Below are positions 25,536 to 33,991 of a DNA stretch of 64,000 bases, piece by piece. Every line of letters starts with the position of its first letter. The stretch's first letter is position 1. The stretch is from assembly GCF_018687675.1 (NCBI RefSeq), contig NZ_CP061302.1:382189-446188 (forward strand). The letters are read 5' to 3'. Under the pieces are notes generated by a model that was not told the origin of the DNA, searched no databases, and saw only the letters and a list, made by a program, of their open reading frames with translations. Source of the stretch: Polynucleobacter sp. MG-Unter2-18. GTDB taxonomy: Bacteria > Pseudomonadota > Gammaproteobacteria > Burkholderiales > Burkholderiaceae. A program made the translations under genes and the position numbers.

Positions 25536-26597
25536 ATGCCGATACCAATACCCTCAAGCCTAGTCATCAACCCCATGGTGGATGTTCGTAAAAATGACTT
25601 AGTTACTCCACTTGCTGCCCCATCTACTGTAGAAAGCCTCAATGCAATAGATCCGCGTCTAGCGCTCAATATACCTATGCCAGTAGTTGATTCTGCAGCA
25701 GGAAATGCAGTTCGGACTGCTTTGCAAAATGGTAATGTAAAAGAATTAAAAACAATGCTGGAGTCTGGCGAGCCTAGTGTTCAGCAGGCAGTTTTATTAG
25801 AAATTTCGAACCTTGCTTTGGGCAAATCTAATCTGTCAGCAAAGCTTACACAGGCTAATTTAAACAATCTAGTATCTGAGAATTTAAGCAAAATGGACAG
25901 TCTAGGAAGCGCCGCCTTAGGGCAATTGCTTTCTGAAATCTTGATTGCTGATACCCCAGAGATATCCCCCGGTAGACAAAATCAAGCCAACTTAAATCAG
26001 CCTAAAAGCGTAGTGGTGAATTGGCCAGCAATAGATCTCAGTAAGCCAAGTAATCAAGATCCAAAAGTGGCCATGGGGGCTCTGTACCTAAGTTTGCAAG
26101 CTTCTGGTATTTTTGCGGCCGATCAGTTAAAGCGTGTGCTATTTCCTGCGGGCAGTGCCGATGAAAAAATGGATTCTTTTCTGACGGCAGGTGACCAGCA
26201 CAAAGCCAGTGAACTCATGGCGCAACTATCAAATGATTCGTCAATCATTCGCGATTCGATGCGTTTATTATTACGTGGCGACTTATTATGGCAAGGCCAA
26301 TTAATGCCCAATGTTCAGGGTCGTCTATATCGCGAAGATGCCTGGCAATCAGATCCTCATCAGCCAAATCAATTGGAAAAGGGTAGTCGTATAACCCTAG
26401 AAGTGGGCTTACCTAACTTAGGCCCATTAAAGATTATTGGCACACAATTTGGCGAAAGTCTGCAGTTAATCGTTCAGGTAGATCCCACAGCACAAGCAAG
26501 CATGTCGAGAGCGTTTGCTACATTAGAAGAGCAATTACACACGCAAATTGATCCCAAGACGCGGGTTAGTTTGGGTCAAATAGAGGCGCCTGTGTAA
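25536..26597 (+). CDS. FliK-like protein (flagellar hook-length control C-domain type)
   Basis: 353 residues; the start has GGAG upstream. The N-terminal part is variable. The C-terminal 120 residues have the FliK/FlhB-associated layout (GSRITLEVGLPNLGPLKIIG, then GESLQLIVQVDPTAQASM), similar to the second FliK-like protein often found between fliS/fliT and a short flhB-like gene. It overlaps that short gene by one base (TAATG). It may act with it in substrate-specificity control. The main ruler FliK is at 35852. Confidence 0.65.
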   Translation: MPIPIPSSLVINPMVDVRKNDLVTPLAAPSTVESLNAIDPRLALNIPMPVVDSAAGNAVRTALQNGNVKELKTMLESGEPSVQQAVLLEISNLALGKSNLSAKLTQANLNNLVSENLSKMDSLGSAALGQLLSEILIADTPEISPGRQNQANLNQPKSVVVNWPAIDLSKPSNQDPKVAMGALYLSLQASGIFAADQLKRVLFPAGSADEKMDSFLTAGDQHKASELMAQLSNDSSIIRDSMRLLLRGDLLWQGQLMPNVQGRLYREDAWQSDPHQPNQLEKGSRITLEVGLPNLGPLKIIGTQFGESLQLIVQVDPTAQASMSRAFATLEEQLHTQIDPKTRVSLGQIEAPV

Positions 26598-26890
26598 TGC
26601 AAGAGAAGGAAGAGAATAAAATCCTCAAGGCAGTGGCGCTGAAGTATGAAATGAATAGTGCCGCGCCTCGGATTACGGGGCAGGGGGAGGGTTTTATTGC
26701 TGAAGCTATTTTGGCAAAAGCAAAAGAATTGGGTATCCCGACTAAAGTAGAACCTGAGTTAGTTGAGTTTTTAATGCAGCTCAAGCTTAATGAACTTGTT
26801 CCCCCTAAGCTTTATGCCGCTGTGGCAGAAGTACTCGCTTGGGCTTATGAATTAGATGGTAAAACGCTCGAAAGACCTGCTCAGGAATAA
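26597..26890 (+). CDS. Short FlhB-like protein (cytoplasmic domain only)
   Basis: 97 residues corresponding to the FlhB cytoplasmic C-domain: AVALKYEMNSAAPRITGQGE, AKAKELGIPTKVEPELVEFL, LYAAVAEVLAWAYELDG. There are no membrane helices and no NPTH autocleavage motif. Such FlhB homologues (FhlX type) can partly replace the FlhB C-domain in specificity switching. It is translationally coupled to the FliK-like gene before it. Confidence 0.88.
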   Translation: MQEKEENKILKAVALKYEMNSAAPRITGQGEGFIAEAILAKAKELGIPTKVEPELVEFLMQLKLNELVPPKLYAAVAEVLAWAYELDGKTLERPAQE

Positions 26891-26965
26891 GCGCTCAGTT
26901 ATCAATTTACTCTTTTATTGCCAGTGGGCTTTAAAGCAAAAATTAGTTTAAGTAAATGCTAAATC

Positions 26966-27295
26966 TTAAACCTGAAGATTGGTCACTTCTTTGTAGGCTT
27001 CAACCAGTTTATTTCTCACTGCAATCATTCCCTGTAGTGAAAGATTGGCTTTTTGTAGAGAAACAATCACATCCTCTAATGAAGTATCTGATGCCCCAGT
27101 AGAAAAGGATTGAGCTTTAGCTTGAGCGCTGTTTGAAGCGGTACTGACATTCTCAATCGCGTTTTTCAATATCGCCGAGAAATCAACTCCGTTGGTAGCT
27201 TGAGAATCCGTAGAAACAGGTTTACCACTGGCTGCAGCAGCAAGCGCTTGCATCCGGGTAATCATGGCATCTACGTTTGGAGTACTCATTGTCAT
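26966..27295 (-). CDS. fliE: Flagellar hook-basal body protein FliE
   Basis: 109 residues from the ATG at 27295 (a second ATG two codons on is equally possible; a TTG further upstream would overlap flrC). Conserved C-terminus: TSLEDVIVSLQKANLSLQGM then IAVRNKLVEAYKEVTNLQV. FliE joins the MS ring to the rod. It sits just downstream of flrC instead of directly before fliF, the order seen in many species, but is separated from fliF only by the flrBC pair. Confidence 0.93.
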   Translation of the reverse strand: MTMSTPNVDAMITRMQALAAAASGKPVSTDSQATNGVDFSAILKNAIENVSTASNSAQAKAQSFSTGASDTSLEDVIVSLQKANLSLQGMIAVRNKLVEAYKEVTNLQV

Positions 27296-27309
27296 ATTAT
27301 CTAACAAAA

Positions 27310-28785
27310 TCAATCATTAATAAAGCCAGCCTCTTTATAAGATTTCAGCTTGTAACGCAATGCACGAGCCGAAATCCCTAAAATTTCTACTGCCTTGGTT
27401 CTGTTGCCATCGACTTTAGCCAAAACTTTCAGAATGTGTTCTCGCTCTACTGAATCAATGTCTTGCCCAATTTCATCTATAACTGATGCAATATTTATGC
27501 CACTTTCTGGGGCATAAACAATACTTTTCTCAGCAAGAGGTAAGTCGGGAATAGCATTTTTTGCTATTCCTGGCGGATTCATGCGTATACCCTCTAGCTC
27601 TAAGTCCTCCGCCAAAATTTGGTCTCCATCGGCTAGTAATACGGCTCTTTGGATAATATTCTCTAGTTCCCGAACGTTACCAGGCCAAGAATACGTTTTC
27701 AGCAGTTTTTTTGCCCCTTCACTCAATATGAGCTGATCTCGGCCAATATTCATGCGGTAACGGGATAAAAAGAAATCGGCAAGGGGCAAGATATCGAGTG
27801 GCCGCTTACAAAGCTCGGCAACGTGGATTGGGAATACGGCCAATCGAAAGTAGAGATCCTCCCGAAATTGACCGCTCTTAACCTGCTCTTGAAGGTTGCG
27901 ATTGGTTGCTGCTATGACTCTGACATCGGCTTGGATGAGTTCAGTAGAGCCAATTCGTTCCACCATTTTGTCTTGTAACACCCTCAATAGTTTGGCTTGC
28001 AAAGAGGCAGGCATTTCACCAATCTCATCTAAAAAAAGCGTACCTTTATGGGCTTGCTCAAATTTGCCCGTTTGGGCTTTGGTGGCGCCAGTAAAGGAAC
28101 CCTTTTCATGTCCGAAAAGAATTGATTCCAGTAGGGTATCTGGAATCGCAGCGCAGTTAATCGCTATGTAGGGGCCATTCACTCTTTTGGAATGCAGGTG
28201 TATGTGACGAGCCACCAATTCCTTGCCTACTCCAGATTGGCCGGTGACCAAGACGCTCGTGTCCGTTCCCGCTACTCTCTCGCAGCGAGCAAATGTGGCA
28301 ATCGTTTCGGGATCGGCAGCAATTAATTGATGCGCGGGGCTGCGAATCTCGGAGCCTACTAGTTGTGAGCCTTGAGTAGGAGTGACCACTTCAGATGTTT
28401 TGATGGATTCAGGTTGATTGCGGGCAATGATTTCAATGAGCTGCTGCGGCACAAAGGGCTTTATTAAAAAATCCCTTGCACCAGCCCGCAGAGCTTCAAC
28501 AGCTAGTTTGGCATCTGCAAAGGCAGTCATGATGACTACCGCAAGATCAGGACATTCTTTTTGTGCGATCTTCAGTAAATCTAAACCAGTCATTCCTGGT
28601 AATTTGTAATCGGTTACTAAAACAGTTTTAAGATCTGCACGTAGTAAAGGAATGACTGTTTCAGCTCGCTGATGTGTCACAAAATCGATCTTATTCATAC
28701 GTAAAGTGACCGCAATGGCCTCTCTGAGATCCTCATCATCTTCAATCAAAATCACGGGAAATGGTTGTGGGTCGCTAGCACGCAT
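27310..28785 (-). CDS. flrC: NtrC-family flagellar response regulator (FlrC/FleR-like)
   Basis: 491 residues. Receiver domain (residues 10-125; VILIEDDEDLREAIAVTLRM, phosphoacceptor in VLVTDYKLPGMTG, KPF), AAA+ domain (about 155-385; Walker A TGQSGVGKE, sigma-54-contact loop GSFTGA, Walker B GTLFLDEIGEMP) and a Fis-type HTH (GNRTKAVEILGISARALRYK). It activates sigma-54 promoters. The GAFTGA loop reads GSFTGA, a conservative change. It is transcribed with the kinase FlrB (14 bp upstream) and with fliE downstream. The likely targets are the fliD and flgB promoters in this window. Confidence 0.93.
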   Translation of the reverse strand: MRASDPQPFPVILIEDDEDLREAIAVTLRMNKIDFVTHQRAETVIPLLRADLKTVLVTDYKLPGMTGLDLLKIAQKECPDLAVVIMTAFADAKLAVEALRAGARDFLIKPFVPQQLIEIIARNQPESIKTSEVVTPTQGSQLVGSEIRSPAHQLIAADPETIATFARCERVAGTDTSVLVTGQSGVGKELVARHIHLHSKRVNGPYIAINCAAIPDTLLESILFGHEKGSFTGATKAQTGKFEQAHKGTLFLDEIGEMPASLQAKLLRVLQDKMVERIGSTELIQADVRVIAATNRNLQEQVKSGQFREDLYFRLAVFPIHVAELCKRPLDILPLADFFLSRYRMNIGRDQLILSEGAKKLLKTYSWPGNVRELENIIQRAVLLADGDQILAEDLELEGIRMNPPGIAKNAIPDLPLAEKSIVYAPESGINIASVIDEIGQDIDSVEREHILKVLAKVDGNRTKAVEILGISARALRYKLKSYKEAGFIND

Positions 28786-28799
28786 AGATATTTTCTAGG

Positions 28800-29954
28800 T
28801 TAAGGAATCAAGGAGGGTTGGGCATAAGGAAGCCTGATCTTAAAGACAGCGCCGTGTTTAGAGCTTTCCGCACTAATACTGCCTCGGTGCGTTTCAATAG
28901 TATTTTTTGCAATAGAGAGGCCAAGCCCAGTACCATTGGCGCTAGTGGTTGCAAAGGGTTCAAATAAGGAATTGAGAATTTCCTTTGGGATACCTGGGCC
29001 TTGATCAGAAATCGTAATCGTGAGCATTTGCTGATCGTTGGCAGCCATCAAACTAACAATTTGATTTGTTTTGGAAACAGCAAGCGCATTTTCCAAAATT
29101 GCAACAATGGCATTGGAGATTGCTTTGGGCTCAACCAGTAGATTTCCATGATTAATGTTGGTCATGGTGACCGACAAACTGACTTGCTTAGCCTTAAAGA
29201 GAAACTGAATGCTAGCTTGAGCATCCTCAATGATTTGGGTAGCGTTTACTAATACTGCTCTATTCGGTTTATTTGAAATAAAGCGCAACATGTCTTGGGA
29301 TAGCTTCTCAAGATCTAACAATTGTTTACGTAAGCGATCAGCAAACTCTTTAGCTGTATTGGCATTAATCTCTCCATCACAAAGGTGTGATGCATAAAGC
29401 AGTGCGGTTGCTAGTGGTGTACGAAATTGATGGGCTATACCAGCTGCCATGCGCCCCATGGCCGCTAAACGATTTTCTCGTTGCGTTTCTTCATGTCGCA
29501 AAATATTGGCAGTGATATCTTGAATTTGAATAAAACTGCGCGAGCCTTCGTTGATTCGAATAACTTGCACCGTTTTTTGTATGCGTTGATGAATATCCTT
29601 TTCTGCAATGACGTATTCCCCTGGGGTGATGGAGCCCAGCCAATCTGCTGGAATTTCAAAAGTTACCCCTGGTTTTAAATCAGGAAGAAAAATGAGCACA
29701 GCTGGGTTGTGTAATAAAACCACTTCGTTTTCCAGCAAAATCACCCCTGCTGGAATGGCATTGAGCAGAATCGCCAAGCGTTGATTTGACTTTTGTAGTT
29801 CGCTGCTGAGTTGGTTGATCTTGTCCTGCAGGGCGGTCTGTTGAACCTCGAGTTTCTGGGATTCCGCGTAGAAAATCGCAAAAGCCTCTTCCAGATGTTT
29901 GGTGGCATCTAGGGTGTCCTGCTCGGGAGATAATTTGCTGGTATCTGGGTTCAA
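28800..29954 (-). CDS. flrB: Cytoplasmic sensor histidine kinase (FlrB/FleS-like)
   Basis: 384 residues with no membrane helix. Order: a coiled coil (SQKLEVQQTALQDKINQLSS), a PAS-like domain (RLAILLNAIPAGVILLENEV), HisKA with AAGIAHQFRTPLATALLYAS, and HATPase boxes N (AIVAILENALAV), G1 (DQGPGIP) and G2 (GTGLGLSIAKNTIE). FlrB/FleS kinases respond to completion of the export gate or basal body rather than to an outside ligand, which fits the absence of a periplasmic sensor. It is the first gene of flrB-flrC-fliE and diverges from fliF. Confidence 0.93.
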   Translation of the reverse strand: MNPDTSKLSPEQDTLDATKHLEEAFAIFYAESQKLEVQQTALQDKINQLSSELQKSNQRLAILLNAIPAGVILLENEVVLLHNPAVLIFLPDLKPGVTFEIPADWLGSITPGEYVIAEKDIHQRIQKTVQVIRINEGSRSFIQIQDITANILRHEETQRENRLAAMGRMAAGIAHQFRTPLATALLYASHLCDGEINANTAKEFADRLRKQLLDLEKLSQDMLRFISNKPNRAVLVNATQIIEDAQASIQFLFKAKQVSLSVTMTNINHGNLLVEPKAISNAIVAILENALAVSKTNQIVSLMAANDQQMLTITISDQGPGIPKEILNSLFEPFATTSANGTGLGLSIAKNTIETHRGSISAESSKHGAVFKIRLPYAQPSLIP

Positions 29955-29984
29955 TGAATGATGTTTTAAGGGATTTGATGATTA

Positions 29985-29997
29985 GGCAATATTTGCC
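29985..29997. promoter_or_regulatory. Candidate operator GGCAA-TAT-TTGCC in flrB/fliF divergent region
   Basis: A perfect GGCAA-N3-TTGCC palindrome, the same as at 46125-46137 upstream of flgB. A weaker copy (GGCAAAAATGTCC, two mismatches, 30045-30057) lies with its centre 60 bp away. It could serve both flrB and fliF. Confidence 0.5.
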
Positions 29998-30066
29998 GTT
30001 TCTTATAAAATAGGACTCAAGGATATCAACATTTAGGCAAAATAGGCAAAAATGTCCCATATATAG

Positions 30067-30075
30067 TGTTATGAT
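30067..30075 (+). promoter_or_regulatory. Possible extended -10 promoter of fliF
   Basis: TGTTATGAT fits an extended -10 (TG-N-TATGAT) 41 bp before the fliF start. No -24/-12 element was found in this gap, so sigma-70 initiation is possible for fliF. Confidence 0.3.
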
Positions 30076-30115
30076 CTTTTCAGAATCAGCCCTGACATGA
30101 CGGAATCTATCAAAA

Positions 30116-32065
30116 TTGAGTGAAGAAACGCAACCCGGAATACAGGAAAGTGAGCGAGATGCGGCAGTAGTCAATATTGGCTCGCAGGTTGCCACTGCCC
30201 CGATAGCTCCAGCCAGCTCTTTTAGCGGGGGTGGTGGGTCACTCCCCCAAAGTTTAGTAGGCCTACAAAATCGCATCAAAGCGCTCAATGCCCAGCAACG
30301 CCTGATTCTGTCAGCAGCAGTATTTTTGGTAATAGCCGTACTGGTATTTGTTTCTGTCTCTGGAAAAAGTAAAGACGACTATCGCATCTTGTTTTCCAGC
30401 ATTAATGAGCGAGATGGGGCTGCAATCGTGGCAGCCTTACAACAAATGAACGTGCCTTACAAGTTCACCGAAGGCGGGGCAGCCATATTGGTGCCTGAAT
30501 CCGCGGTTTATGAAACCCGATTGCGTTTGGCGGGTCAAGGCTTACCCAAGGCTGGTAATGTGGGTTTTGAGCTGCTCGAAAATCAAAAAATGGGAACGAG
30601 CCAGTTTGTAGAGCAAGTCAATTACCAGCGTGGTTTAGAAGGTGAATTAGCCCGTAGCATTAGCTCTTTAGCGCAAGTCAAGTCCGCAAGGGTCATGTTA
30701 GCGATTCCTAAGCAGACGGCTTTTATGCGCGAACAGGAAAAGCCTACTGCCTCTGTCATTGTGACGATGCACCCTGGACGCTTTTTAGATCCTCAGCAAG
30801 TTGCAGCCATTACCAATTTAGTGGGTTCTTCCGTCCCAAATCTTGGCCCCGCAAATGTAACAATTGTTGATTCAGAAGGTAGTTTGCTTGCACCTAATGC
30901 ACAGCGTCTGGCAGGCTTGGATAGCACGCAACTCAAGTATGTTGCTGAACTTGAGGGTGCGCTGTCAAAGCGGGTGCAATCGATCTTAGAACCTGTCACT
31001 GGTAAGGAAAATGTCCGAGCGCAAGTCACGGTGGACATGGATTTTGGCGAGCTAGAGAGAACTGAAGAAACTTTTGGTCGTAATTCGCCACCCAATCAAT
31101 CTTCGATTCGCAGTCAGCAAACCAATGAAGCTGCCACTCCCAGCTCGACTACTTCTGGTGTTCCTGGCGCTCTAACCAATCAAGCACCTGGCGCAGCGCA
31201 AGCGCCGATTAATACTCAAGCTGCTGGTGGTGCAGCGGGACCGCAAAACCTCAATGCACCCCCCACTAGTTCAGGTTCTAGCGCCAGCAATATTAAAAAA
31301 GATGCAACGATCAATTACGAGCTTGACCGCGCTATTCAGAGGATTAAGTCTGAGAAAGGTCAAGTCAGGAGGGTTTCAGCTGGTGTAGTAGTGAACTATA
31401 AACAGCCTGCTGGCGAAGATAAGGATGGGAAGCCCCGAAAACCGATTCCATATAACGCTAAAGAACTTGAGCAAATCAATAATTTAGTGAGGGATGCCGT
31501 CGGGTTTTCAGAGCGTCGTGGCGATAGCGTCAGCGTAGCTAACATTCCATTTAAGGTGGAGTTGAGTGATGAACCCCCGTTTTATAAGCAGCCTGGAATC
31601 ATTGAGCTAAGCAAAGAATTCTTTAAGTTCGCCATTATTTTGGGCTCGCTTGGCTTGATGTTTTTTGGAGTTGTGCGCCCCTTACTCTTCCCTCCGAAAA
31701 AGGACGAAGTTATGGAAGAGCAGCGTATTGAGGAAGAGTTTGACGAGAAGATTAAAGCTGAAATGGCGCAGATGGATCCTCGGGCGCGTGAAAAGCGCCG
31801 TATGGAAGTGGAGCTCTTGCGCGAGCGCCAACGCCTTGCTGAAGAAGAAGAGCGAGCTAGAGCTGAAGAGGATCGCAAACGGACTGAAGAAGAGCGTAAA
31901 CGGATCGACGAAGAGAAGAAGCAAGAGTACGAAGAGCTGCTTCAATACGCTAAGGATTTTGTGGAAAATAATCCCAGAGCCGTTTCTGCAATTTTCAAAG
32001 AGTGGTTGTCTGAAGATGCGGCTAAGCAAAATGCTGGCAATGCTGAAGCTGCGCCGGCCGTATAA
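30116..32065 (+). CDS. fliF: Flagellar MS-ring protein FliF
   Basis: 649 residues, longer than the usual 550-580. The start is a TTG: an in-frame stop at 30098 leaves no upstream alternative. TM1 is at about 63-83 (QRLILSAAVFLVIAVLVFVS); ring-building motifs include YKFTEGGAAILVPESAVYET and LPKAGNVGFELLE; TM2 is at about 505-525 (FFKFAIILGSLGLMFFGVVR). Between TM2 and the FliG-binding tail (YAKDFVENNPRAVSAIFKEW) lies an extra Glu/Arg/Lys-rich segment of about 80 residues, likely a single alpha helix. FliF is the membrane base on which the rotor and export gate assemble. Confidence 0.96.
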   Translation: MSEETQPGIQESERDAAVVNIGSQVATAPIAPASSFSGGGGSLPQSLVGLQNRIKALNAQQRLILSAAVFLVIAVLVFVSVSGKSKDDYRILFSSINERDGAAIVAALQQMNVPYKFTEGGAAILVPESAVYETRLRLAGQGLPKAGNVGFELLENQKMGTSQFVEQVNYQRGLEGELARSISSLAQVKSARVMLAIPKQTAFMREQEKPTASVIVTMHPGRFLDPQQVAAITNLVGSSVPNLGPANVTIVDSEGSLLAPNAQRLAGLDSTQLKYVAELEGALSKRVQSILEPVTGKENVRAQVTVDMDFGELERTEETFGRNSPPNQSSIRSQQTNEAATPSSTTSGVPGALTNQAPGAAQAPINTQAAGGAAGPQNLNAPPTSSGSSASNIKKDATINYELDRAIQRIKSEKGQVRRVSAGVVVNYKQPAGEDKDGKPRKPIPYNAKELEQINNLVRDAVGFSERRGDSVSVANIPFKVELSDEPPFYKQPGIIELSKEFFKFAIILGSLGLMFFGVVRPLLFPPKKDEVMEEQRIEEEFDEKIKAEMAQMDPRAREKRRMEVELLRERQRLAEEEERARAEEDRKRTEEERKRIDEEKKQEYEELLQYAKDFVENNPRAVSAIFKEWLSEDAAKQNAGNAEAAPAV

Positions 32066-32082
32066 CATGAGGAGAATCTGTT

Positions 32083-33177
32083 TTGGCTGATGAAGCTCCC
32101 GTAGAAAAATCGCTATCGATAGCAGAGGCTCTGAAAGAGGGAGTCAAAGCTGCGCCTGTTGGCGGTACGATTTCTTTCGATGATTTGGACGGTGCTTCTC
32201 GTGCTGCAGTAATACTTTTGGCTGTTGGTGCTGAATCTGCAGCTAATGTGATGCGCGGTATGACTCCATTTGAGGTGCAACGCCTCTCAGGAAAGATGGC
32301 CGTCGTGCGTTCTTTAAGTAGAGATTTAGTATTAGAAGTGCTGCGGCAATTTAAGGACGTCAGCTCCAACAACACCCAAGTTGCATTTGACACTGATGAT
32401 TTTATGCAGAACATGCTTACCAAAGCCATGGGCGCAGAAGGAGCTTCAGATCTATTAGGGCGCCTTGAGTCTACGCTGGACATGTCTGGTATCGAAACCC
32501 TGAAGCGCATGGAGTCAGATGTTCTGTATGAGCTTATCAAAAATGAACATCCGCAAATTATTGCAACCGTGATGGTGTTCCTGGATCCTACGCAAGCAGC
32601 CGGCCTGCTGAAGCTATTCCAAGATGAACTGCGTAACGAACTCATCTTGCGTATTGCTCTTTTAGAGAAAGTACAGCCAGCCGCTCTTAAAGAATTGAAC
32701 GAGGTAATGTCTCGCTCTTCTGGCCCAGATTCGGATTTCCGTCGCAGTACTGTTGGCGGCGTAGTACCTACTGCCGAGATTTTGAATATGCTTTCGGGTG
32801 GATTGGATAAAGTCGCTTTAGAAAATATTCGAAACTACAACAGTGACTTGGCAGATGCTATTCAAGAAAAAATGTTTGTCTTCGAAGACTTTTTGGAGCT
32901 GGAAGATCGTTCATTACAGACTTTATTGACAGAGGTTCCGCAAGAGACACTCATCATTGCGTTAAAAGGTGCAAGTCCAAAATTGCGTGAAAAAATCTTT
33001 AAGAATATGGCAAAACGCTCTGCTGATACAGTGCGTGAGGATCTCGAAACAAGGCCACCTGTGAAGGTGATCGAAGTCGAGTTAAGTCAGAAAGATGTGA
33101 TTGCGATAGCGCGTGCCTTGAGTGAAGAGGGTCGAGTCAATATGGAGAGAGGTAAGTCCGCTGATGCCTTCCTCTGA
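32083..33177 (+). CDS. fliG: Flagellar motor switch protein FliG
   Basis: 364 residues from a TTG with GAGGAG about 8 bp upstream. An N-terminal extension of roughly 30 residues precedes the FliG core (ASRAAVILLAVGAESAANVM). It has the EHPQ-type motif (NEHPQIIATVMVFLDPTQA) and a C-terminal domain with the charged torque helix (SADTVREDLETRPPVKVIEV). FliG sits on FliF and takes torque from MotA. YcgR, also encoded here, commonly targets FliG/FliM. Confidence 0.97.
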   Translation: MADEAPVEKSLSIAEALKEGVKAAPVGGTISFDDLDGASRAAVILLAVGAESAANVMRGMTPFEVQRLSGKMAVVRSLSRDLVLEVLRQFKDVSSNNTQVAFDTDDFMQNMLTKAMGAEGASDLLGRLESTLDMSGIETLKRMESDVLYELIKNEHPQIIATVMVFLDPTQAAGLLKLFQDELRNELILRIALLEKVQPAALKELNEVMSRSSGPDSDFRRSTVGGVVPTAEILNMLSGGLDKVALENIRNYNSDLADAIQEKMFVFEDFLELEDRSLQTLLTEVPQETLIIALKGASPKLREKIFKNMAKRSADTVREDLETRPPVKVIEVELSQKDVIAIARALSEEGRVNMERGKSADAFL

Positions 33178-33991
33178 TGAGGACTCCTTGCTAACGCGAT
33201 GGGAGCCACCTTCTTTTGATCCTCCTGCACCTCCTAAGCCACCTAAGGTGGCTCCGATTTACTACCCTACGGTTGAAGAAGTTGAAGCCATACGCGAGGC
33301 AGCTTACAAAGAGGCTTATGAGCTTGGCTCCAATCAAGGCTTTGTAGAAGGCCGTGAAGCGGGTTATGACGAGGGTAAGGCAAGTGGTCATGAAGAGGGA
33401 TATAAAGTAGGGTACCAAGACGCAGAAGAAGAGATACTGCGTTTGCAAAATGCCTTGGGTCATCTTTTAGAGGCAGTAAGTGGTATGCCCGAGGCTATTG
33501 CAGAACCGCTAACACAATTTAGCTTTGAAATCGCCTCACGTTTAAGCGCAAACAGTTCTATGGAGCGCGCTCCTTTTGTCATGGCGGTGCAAGAAGCGCT
33601 GATGCGTTTACCTCGACCTGGTGAGAATCTTTATCTACGCTTACGCGCTGAAGAGGTGGAAACTTGGAGAAGAATTGTTGAAGATCCAGGCTTGCCATTT
33701 AATTGCACTATCTTAGTAGATGCAGATGTTCGCCCTGGGCATGCTTACGTAGAGGTGAGTGGTGCTCGTATTGATGTGGGGGTTGAAGCGCGTATCGCAT
33801 TAGTCAAGGCCGCCTTGGGTTTAGATGGTGTAGCAATGCAAGACGAAAAAGGAATTACTCCAAAAACTTCTGCCGCACTCTTAGATAATCAGTTTGATAG
33901 TGAGTCGCACACTGCAGATGAGAAGTATCCTGAAAAAGATATACAGAGCGATTCTGAAATGAATCCTGATGATCAGGCGAATCTAAAATGA
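33164..33991 (+). CDS. fliH: Flagellar assembly protein FliH
   Basis: 275 residues from the ATG at 33164, which overlaps the fliG stop by 14 bp; the frame is open further upstream but inside fliG. A Pro-rich N-terminus (FDPPAPPKPPKVAP) binds FlhA/C-ring in the family. A classic GxxxG-type helical repeat follows (GREAGYDEGKASGHEEGYKV), then the FliH C-domain (ERAPFVMAVQEALMRLPRPG). FliH dimers regulate the FliI ATPase. The C-terminal 50 residues are an acidic, family-specific tail. Confidence 0.93.
   Translation: MPSSDEDSLLTRWEPPSFDPPAPPKPPKVAPIYYPTVEEVEAIREAAYKEAYELGSNQGFVEGREAGYDEGKASGHEEGYKVGYQDAEEEILRLQNALGHLLEAVSGMPEAIAEPLTQFSFEIASRLSANSSMERAPFVMAVQEALMRLPRPGENLYLRLRAEEVETWRRIVEDPGLPFNCTILVDADVRPGHAYVEVSGARIDVGVEARIALVKAALGLDGVAMQDEKGITPKTSAALLDNQFDSESHTADEKYPEKDIQSDSEMNPDDQANLK

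Noticed and set aside
26597..26890. Truncated remnant of flhB
   Set aside because: It has its own start coupled to the FliK-like gene, and short FlhB-like proteins are known as independent genes.
29680..30288. 202-residue minus-strand frame across the flrB/fliF gap
   Set aside because: It overlaps flrB and fliF in other frames and has no recognisable domain.
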